DNA of 55,704 bases from Myxococcales bacterium (GTDB taxonomy: Bacteria > Myxococcota_A > Polyangia > Polyangiales > Polyangiaceae). Positions within the stretch are counted from its first letter, which is position 1. Each line of letters begins with the position of its first letter. Location of the stretch: NCBI GenBank assembly GCA_025359105.1, contig JANYHK010000009.1, forward strand, positions 1 to 55,704, written 5' to 3'. Below the pieces are notes generated by a model. That model was not told the origin of the DNA and ran no database searches. It was given only the letters and a program-made list of their open reading frames with translations. The position numbers and the translations under genes are program-made. This document shows positions 51,101 through 55,704 of this stretch, in pieces.

Positions 51101-52937
51101 GACGACGTGGCGCATCGCGCTCGTCGGCGTGCCCGACGGCGCGACGCCGGCGACCGCGTCGGTCGACGTGGCGTCCGAGCTGCCCCTTGCCGCGCACGTC
51201 GACGCGGGGACCCGGTGGGTGGTGGGCGACAGCGTCGACGCCGTCGTGACGGTGCGGTGCCGCGCGCCGCAACCGACGCGCGCGACGCTGACGTTCGTGG
51301 CGGGCGGCGTGCTCGAGCTCGTCGGCGCTGCGCGCGAGCTCGCCGTCGACATCCCCGCGAACGGCGTCGCCACGACGAGAGTTCGGGCGCGCGCAAAGCG
51401 CGCAGGGACGGCGGAGCTCGCGGTGACGACGCGCGCCGCGGGGTTGCCCGAGGACCTCGCGCGCCACTCGTGGGAGGTGCGGCGCGCCGGCGAGGCGGTC
51501 GACATCTCGCACGTGCAGTGGGTTGATGGAAAGGCCGACCTCACGGCGTGGCTCGATCCGAAACCGTACGAGGCGCTGGGGCCTGCCCGCGTCGTGCTCG
51601 AGCGCGGCATCGACGTGTCGCTCGCCGCCGCGCTCGAGGCGCTCGATCCCGACCGCCTGCGCAGCGCGCCCGAGCTCGCCGACGCGATCGAGGTCGCCTC
51701 GCGCCTGCGCGCCTGGGGCATGACCCGCGGCGGCGAGAACGATCCGCTCGTCGTCCGCGCCGCGACGGTCCAGCGTCGCGCGACCGGGCGGCTCGCCGCG
51801 TACGTGCACCTGGCCGGCGCCCCCCCCTTCCCGGCCGTGACTGCGCGCGCGGCGGCGTTCGCGGCCCCGGGCGAAGGCGGCGCACTCCCCAAACCGAGCG
51901 ACTGCCCCGCGGACGCCGCGCCCGGCGATCTCCTCGCCTCGGTCGACGGGCTCGACGCCGAGCCGGCGCCGATGGCCGGGGGCGTCGCGAGCTGCTGGGA
52001 CGCGTACGTGTCGAGCGTGATGGATGAGGTCGACCGCAGCGCGGACCCGGTGGCCACCGCGCGCGCGCTCCTCGCGCTCGCCGATCGCCCGCACCGGGCG
52101 GCGCGCGCGCACGACACCGCGGCGCGCCTCGAAGGCCTCGTCGGGCGGAGCAAGCGCGAGCCGGGTGCAGCGATCACGCTGCCGCCGGGCGACGCCCGTG
52201 ATCGCGGCGCGCGGGCGACCGTGTACGCGGGCCTCGTGCGGGCCGCGTCGCTCAATCGGACGCGCGCCGGTGAGCTTCCCCGCCTCGTCGCCGCCGCTGC
52301 GGTGCAGCGCGATCAGGCCGGGGGATACGGCGCGAGCGGCGCGACGCGCGCCGTCGTCCGGGCCATCCTGGCGGCGAGTCCGCCCCCTTCCACCGGGCGC
52401 CTCGTCGCGCGCATCGTGGTCGACGGGAGCGCGCGGGACCTCGAGGTGCCCGTCACCGGCGTCGCGGCCCTCGCCCTGCCGGTGGACGCCAAGGAGGTCA
52501 CCGTCGACGCGACGGGAATCATCGCCCGCCTCGAGCGGCCAGGCCTCCGTCCATGGACCCTCCCCGAGCCCGCCGCCCCGCACGGGCCCCTCCACGCGGA
52601 AATCACGTGGCCGACCACCGCGCGCGCAGGCCGCACGGGGCTGCTCCGCGTCGTCGTCCGGAACGATTCGGGCCACGCCGGAACCGTCGACGTGCGCATC
52701 CCCCTCCCTCCCGGCGTCACGCTCGCCGAGCCGGTCCCCAACGTCCGCCAGGTGCAGGGCGTCCTCACGATCCGCCGGACGCTCGACGGGGGCCGCCTGC
52801 CCACCGTCGTCGAGGTCCCGATCCGGTTTTTCCTCGCCGGCACCGCCACCGTCCCCGAAGCCCAGGTCCGCTACGCGTTCGACGCAGGCCCGCGCGTGAT
52901 CGTGCCCGCCCGACCGTTTTCCGTCACTTCTCCTTGA
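48111..52937 (+). CDS. Alpha-2-macroglobulin-like protein with inserted pseudopilin-like segment
   Basis: The 1608-residue exported protein has a signal peptide (WCIVLGAVALAAVG), several Ig/macroglobulin-type beta domains, and the alpha-2-macroglobulin core motif AYWSPPVRTDKNGRAVLHV with TTWRIALVGVPDG (about residues 970-1010). The CxEQ thioester motif is absent, so it is a thioester-free relative. Between the N-terminal beta domains and the core lies an insert (about residues 770-890) that ends DPWGGSLRFVQ and then GPDGQAGTADDVRDPF, a pattern found at the C-terminus of type II secretion GspG pseudopilins. A Gly/Ser-rich stretch follows. Its last 160 residues resemble a conserved-repeat adhesin or CARDB-like domain. 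It likely acts in the periplasm or at the surface. Confidence 0.85.
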   Translation: MLRVEPKVNPRSVLSPASPLLWCIVLGAVALAAVGRSSDAAGAPDPAARGLDLFLHVPTQAPPRGLVPVQVEAIGFPTAVTTQPLSNVTIEAVWNPEHLGANVSAAPPAVRVKADANGRAHLDVPMPDGDELELELLVGVRSGAHARTRTVKVKRVRPYDVALFVPDRRVVPGSTISAWVLVTSALSGSPVPEAPLTLTLGEGGVPRFRVDVMTDVSGTAMARVPIPISEEPTWTWHLSAAARLGAFGAGEGGVDLTPRDETPGKPQLRVSWTEDSVLAGDVAHFALRVRDASDQPVTGQPIRYWIGPRGTEPPKEAAAWEKASTRAVTSPAGEVTGEATAPTTVVTGVGTELRVVARAEVDGRELTAQATVTVGAPAAEVTLTAEGDRVVPGLDQRVLLTVRDGKGRPVVAPFRVDADGLLARVRTDAHGEAEIVWRAPLDLGAMRQTGPCAGGVAAAVTVRAEAQVPELATHPDPFELCVKVDRDATSLVRPERTLVRAGERVRVRVLSSDAKPAGARAAPRKGPWSIVATNRAGTSSASTWIEDGAAGGELAIPVGASGVWSLSAVSPGGQAQARVTAGAVLVVPPVLPKLAAKVTGGRAAPGGAVDVEATLTDGAGHPMVGSVSAIMIDRHGGGSIGGLTALDTRRKLCRDAGADDERCDPFVEGDPALEPLRRALLAGVGVALAPESDPEGRMQAELRDAFRGVVHSLEGAVFEAARTPEQLRDVRRRGEGGAWQWNPELMTLVTAAMEPKPVTPGGEPLTLGDLFAIDGQVTFSNVARRITRLKLFRVLAEMRRFKIEKALDADEPALKDPNAMLRRLVRDGRLDEGALIDPWGGSLRFVQTQAAPTPFLTVARGWELRAPGPDGQAGTADDVRDPFERVLRSGSPYAVAVQEDRIVDAKWDMEVAETTVSAWQTMFEELTGTALGSGGGTGSGIGLGGIGSGGGGSGHGFGSGSGRISTGNPSGVAYWSPPVRTDKNGRAVLHVPLGDIETTWRIALVGVPDGATPATASVDVASELPLAAHVDAGTRWVVGDSVDAVVTVRCRAPQPTRATLTFVAGGVLELVGAARELAVDIPANGVATTRVRARAKRAGTAELAVTTRAAGLPEDLARHSWEVRRAGEAVDISHVQWVDGKADLTAWLDPKPYEALGPARVVLERGIDVSLAAALEALDPDRLRSAPELADAIEVASRLRAWGMTRGGENDPLVVRAATVQRRATGRLAAYVHLAGAPPFPAVTARAAAFAAPGEGGALPKPSDCPADAAPGDLLASVDGLDAEPAPMAGGVASCWDAYVSSVMDEVDRSADPVATARALLALADRPHRAARAHDTAARLEGLVGRSKREPGAAITLPPGDARDRGARATVYAGLVRAASLNRTRAGELPRLVAAAAVQRDQAGGYGASGATRAVVRAILAASPPPSTGRLVARIVVDGSARDLEVPVTGVAALALPVDAKEVTVDATGIIARLERPGLRPWTLPEPAAPHGPLHAEITWPTTARAGRTGLLRVVVRNDSGHAGTVDVRIPLPPGVTLAEPVPNVRQVQGVLTIRRTLDGGRLPTVVEVPIRFFLAGTATVPEAQVRYAFDAGPRVIVPARPFSVTSP

Positions 52938-52981
52938 CGGCCCTGCCTCCCGGATGATGCTTCTGGCATCGAAGGAAAGCC

Positions 52982-54175
52982 ATGGCCCCGACCACCTACA
53001 CCGATCTGATCGCGTCCGTTCGTAAGGAAGTCAAAGAGGTCAGCCTCGAGGAGCTGAAGCGCCGGCTCGACTCGAAGGAGCCTTACGTCCTCGTCGACGT
53101 GCGTGAGAAGGAGGAGTACCGCGCCGGCTACATCCCTGGCGCGCTCTCGCTTCCGCGCGGCTTCCTCGAGCTACAGGTCGAGCAGCGCCTCCCCGACAAG
53201 ACCGCCAAGGTCGTCCTCTACTGCGCCGGCGGCACCCGCTCGGCGCTCGCCGCCAAGACGCTCGCCGAGCTCGGATACACGAACGTCGAGACCGCAAACC
53301 CCGGCTTCGTCCGCTGGAAGGATCTCGGCTTCCCGATGGACACGCCGCCGCAGCTCACCGAGGCGCAGCGCGATCGCTACTCACGCCACCTGCTCCTCCC
53401 CGAGGTCGGCGACGTCGGCCAGTCGAAGCTCCTGAAGAGCAAGGTGCTCCTCCTCGGCGCCGGCGGGCTCGGCTCGCCCGCCGCGCTCTACCTCGCCGCC
53501 GCTGGCGTCGGCACGCTCGGCATCGCCGACGCGGACGTCGTCGACGCGTCGAACCTCCAGCGCCAGATCATGCACGCCACGAGCCGCGTCGGCATGGCGA
53601 AGGTCGAGAGCGCCGCGAAGGCGCTCCAGGACCTGAACCCCGACGTGAAGGTCATCGGCCACGAGGAGCGCGTCAACAGCTCCAACGTGGCGCGCCTCTT
53701 CAACGAGTACGACGTCATCGTCGACGGGACGGATAATTTCCCCACGCGCTACCTCGTCAACGACGCGAGCGTATTTCTCGGCAAGCCGGTCGTGCACGGA
53801 TCGATCTTCCGCTTCGACGGCCAGTGCACGACGTTCGTGCCCGAGAGCGCCGCGAAGAAGCTGGGCATCGCCAGCGGCCCTTGCTACCGCTGCCTCTACC
53901 CAGAGCCGCCGCCGCCGCACCTCGCCCCGAGCTGCCAGGAGGCCGGCGTCCTCGGTATCCTGTGCGGCATCATCGGCACGCTCCAGGCGACCGAGGCCAT
54001 CAAGATCCTCCTCGGCAAGGGGGATCTCCTCGTCGGCCGCCTGCTGACCTACGACAGCCTCAAGATGAAGTTCCGCGAGCTGAAGCTCCGCAAGGATCCG
54101 GAGTGCCCGGTGTGCGGCCCGAAGCCGACGATCACGACCTACATCGACTATGAGGGCTTCTGCGCGATCGGCTGA
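52982..54175 (+). CDS. Rhodanese-E1 fusion (MoeB/ThiF-like adenylyltransferase with N-terminal rhodanese)
   Basis: The 397-residue protein has a rhodanese domain first (about residues 15-125; VLVDVREKEEYRAGYIPGA and active loop YCAGGTRS), then an E1-like domain (from about 130): YSRHLLLPEVG, nucleotide loop GAGGLGSPAALYLAAAGVG, DASNLQRQIMH, TDNFPTRYLVND, and zinc pairs CYRC and CPVC. The E1 domain should adenylate the C-terminal GG of a ThiS/MoaD-like carrier, and the rhodanese Cys would supply persulfide sulfur. Eukaryotic MOCS3/Uba4 has the same domains in the opposite order. The carrier protein is not in the window. A sulfur link to the encapsulated desulfurase is possible but they are 50 kb apart. 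Confidence 0.93.
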   Translation: MAPTTYTDLIASVRKEVKEVSLEELKRRLDSKEPYVLVDVREKEEYRAGYIPGALSLPRGFLELQVEQRLPDKTAKVVLYCAGGTRSALAAKTLAELGYTNVETANPGFVRWKDLGFPMDTPPQLTEAQRDRYSRHLLLPEVGDVGQSKLLKSKVLLLGAGGLGSPAALYLAAAGVGTLGIADADVVDASNLQRQIMHATSRVGMAKVESAAKALQDLNPDVKVIGHEERVNSSNVARLFNEYDVIVDGTDNFPTRYLVNDASVFLGKPVVHGSIFRFDGQCTTFVPESAAKKLGIASGPCYRCLYPEPPPPHLAPSCQEAGVLGILCGIIGTLQATEAIKILLGKGDLLVGRLLTYDSLKMKFRELKLRKDPECPVCGPKPTITTYIDYEGFCAIG

Positions 54176-54193
54176 CCGCGCACGGGTCTCGCG

Positions 54194-55600
54194 TCAGTTC
54201 ACGGGCACGTAGCAGCGGCCGCCGTTGCAGGGGATGCCGTTGCAGCAGTCGGCGGCGACGGTGCACGTCTGGCCGTAGAGCGCGCACCCCGAGCCTCCAC
54301 CGGCGTCGGGGGTGCCCCCCGTACCGGAGTCGCCTCCGGGCGGCGGGGGCGGCCTGTTCGGCGTACAGGTTCCCTTGGTGCCGCCGGGCGGGATGGTGCA
54401 GATGTTCCCCGCGCAGCAGTCCGCGTTGATGGTGCACGCGCCGGCCGTCGGAATGCACTGCGTCGCCGCGCAGACGAACGGCGGCGTTCCGCCGGGGTTG
54501 GGAACGCAAGGGGTTCCGTTGCAGCAGTCGGCGCTCGTCGCGCAGCCGGTCCCCGCGGGCACGCAGACCGCGCCGGTGCAGCGCGGGACGCCGACGATGT
54601 CGGGCTTGCACGTGTCGTTCTGCTGCACGTTGCCCGAGCAGCACTCGTCGGTCGCGTTGCACGAGTTCGTCTTGAATCGGCAGATGTCGCCGTTGGGCTT
54701 GCAGCCCTTCGGGTTCTCGCATACGCCGACGGTGTTCGGCGCCACGATGTTGCACGTCACGGGCTTTCCGCTCGGCGGCGGCGGGCCGGGCACGCCGGGG
54801 CCGCCGCAGCAGTCGGTGTCGCCACGGCACGGCTCGCCCACTGGACGGCAGCCGCTGGCAGGCTGACAGACAGGGACGCCGGTGGGGCCCCACGGCGCGC
54901 AGAGGCGGCTGCAACACGAGCCGCCGCACGCCGGCAGGCCCGCGTCATCCAGCACAACACCGCCGTCGGACGTGATGGGGGCGTCGGTACAGACGGTGCC
55001 GTCGATCATCTGGCACTGCGCGCCGCCCGAAGGGGGCTGGGCGCACGTGCCGAACGTGCCGCCGCCGGCCTTCGTGCAGATCGCGCCGCAGCAGTCGTTC
55101 GCTTGCGTGCAGATGTCGCCGTTCTGCCCGCAGAACGAGGAGGCCTTGCACGTCCCCGACTCGCAGAGCTTCGAGCAGCACTCGCTGCCTGCCTTGCACG
55201 CGTTGCCGAGCGTCTTGCATTGCCCGTTGAGCGCGGCGCACGTGCCACTCGTACACGTGCCGCCGCAGCACTGGCCGTTGGAGGAGCATGCGACGCCGTC
55301 GGACGTGCACGAGGGCGGCTGGCACGCGCCGGCCGAGCACGTCCCCGAGCAGCAGTCGGAGGCGGACACGCAGACCTGGCCGAGCTTGTTGCAGGTCCCG
55401 CCCTCGCCGCCGCCGTTCCACCCGCCATCGTTGCCGATAGCGCTCCCCCCGTCCCCGCCGTTAGCGGCGGAGCCGTCGTCGCCACCGGCGCCGCCGTCGT
55501 CTACGCCGAACGTGGTGTTCGAGGAGCCACAGCCGTACGTCGCGACTCCGGAGAGCACACCGACGACGATGCCACACACGAGGACTTTGATGGAGGTCAC
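54194..55600 (-). CDS. Cysteine-rich repeat lipoprotein
   Basis: The product (468 residues from the GTG at 55600) has a signal peptide with lipobox TYGC, a Gly/Asp-rich linker, and then about nine cysteine-rich modules of ~35-45 residues with the pattern C-x5-C-x5-CC-x3-4-C-x4-C (for example QVCVSASDCCSGTCSAGAC and EACRGDTDCC-like units). Spacing resembles dickkopf/colipase or knottin-type disulfide knots, which are widespread in secreted myxobacterial proteins. It is probably anchored at the surface and disulfide-stabilised. A GTG at 55630 is an alternative start. The function is unknown. Confidence 0.85.
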   Translation of the reverse strand: MTSIKVLVCGIVVGVLSGVATYGCGSSNTTFGVDDGGAGGDDGSAANGGDGGSAIGNDGGWNGGGEGGTCNKLGQVCVSASDCCSGTCSAGACQPPSCTSDGVACSSNGQCCGGTCTSGTCAALNGQCKTLGNACKAGSECCSKLCESGTCKASSFCGQNGDICTQANDCCGAICTKAGGGTFGTCAQPPSGGAQCQMIDGTVCTDAPITSDGGVVLDDAGLPACGGSCCSRLCAPWGPTGVPVCQPASGCRPVGEPCRGDTDCCGGPGVPGPPPPSGKPVTCNIVAPNTVGVCENPKGCKPNGDICRFKTNSCNATDECCSGNVQQNDTCKPDIVGVPRCTGAVCVPAGTGCATSADCCNGTPCVPNPGGTPPFVCAATQCIPTAGACTINADCCAGNICTIPPGGTKGTCTPNRPPPPPGGDSGTGGTPDAGGGSGCALYGQTCTVAADCCNGIPCNGGRCYVPVN

Positions 55601-55704
55601 GGGAGAGGGCGCTGCACGTCCCGTGCGCACCGGCAGCGGCCATCATTCTGCGGCCTTTCGTGCCACGTCCTGGTCGCCGCGCCCGGCGCGCGGGGGGCCC
55701 CCGC

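Noticed and set aside
48009-52676. A 1555-codon open frame antisense to the macroglobulin-like gene
   Set aside because: Its sequence is Arg/Ala/Gly-rich with no motif, while the plus strand has clear domains and a signal peptide.

Overview
The window looks like chromosome of a high-GC Myxococcota bacterium, probably of the Polyangia/Sorangiineae side. The reasons are very high third-position GC, many predicted lipoproteins with Gly/Asp/Ala linkers after the lipid-attachment cysteine, a MYXO-CTERM-like tail, several NtrC-type regulators, an eukaryotic-type Ser/Thr kinase and FHA protein, and PilB/PilT. I found no rRNA, tRNA or CRISPR array.

Layout. 1-3864: a minus-strand operon encoding a Family 2A encapsulin shell, a cysteine desulfurase (SufS type) with a ~220-residue disordered N-terminal extension that is the expected encapsulin cargo-loading domain, then SufU and SufT. 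It reads as a sulfur-mobilising nanocompartment coupled to Fe-S assembly. 3979-9187: exported proteins (M30-like metalloprotease lipoprotein, HmuY-like lipoprotein, MYXO-CTERM metalloprotease, vanadium-haloperoxidase/PAP2-type lipoprotein), the last three translationally coupled. 9257-10243: moxR. 11422-14806: a tightly coupled ABC system whose solute-binding protein is fused to a C-terminal OmpA peptidoglycan-binding domain. 14807-15327: a 521-bp element with ~125-nt terminal inverted repeats, each made of four hairpins that covary between the two ends, around an IS5-type transposase remnant.

15328-19018: two divergent coiled-coil proteins and a CocE/NonD-type esterase. 19167-27103: a seven-gene run DUF58, DUF4381, BatA, BatB, BatC, BatD, BatE that would normally sit directly behind moxR, here almost 9 kb away. 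27126-31798: a signalling cluster with a receiver-like protein lacking its phospho-acceptor, a complete NtrC-type sigma-54 activator, a histidine kinase, and an NtrC-like protein that has lost the GAFTGA loop, the Walker B Asp and the DNA-binding domain. 31868-33271: a PLP group II decarboxylase. 33396-36491: a large TPR membrane protein. 36496-39907: PilB, PilT and a lipoprotein FKBP isomerase in one operon.

40027-45395: FHA protein, small AT-hook protein, a decayed esterase, a 32-residue lysine-rich protein, an unknown lipoprotein, a 276-bp cluster of perfect hairpins, and a Ser/Thr kinase. 45566-54175: a UshA-like lipoprotein lacking metal ligands, a DUF2238 membrane protein, a 1608-residue alpha-2-macroglobulin-like protein with an inserted pseudopilin-like segment, and a rhodanese-E1 (MoeB/ThiF-like) fusion. 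54194-55600: a cysteine-rich repeat lipoprotein.

The most notable points are the encapsulin/SufS/SufU/SufT operon, the OmpA-fused ABC system, and three unrelated structured intergenic elements (11205-11339, 14807-15327, 43628-43903). All functions are inferred from motifs and context; no searches were run.
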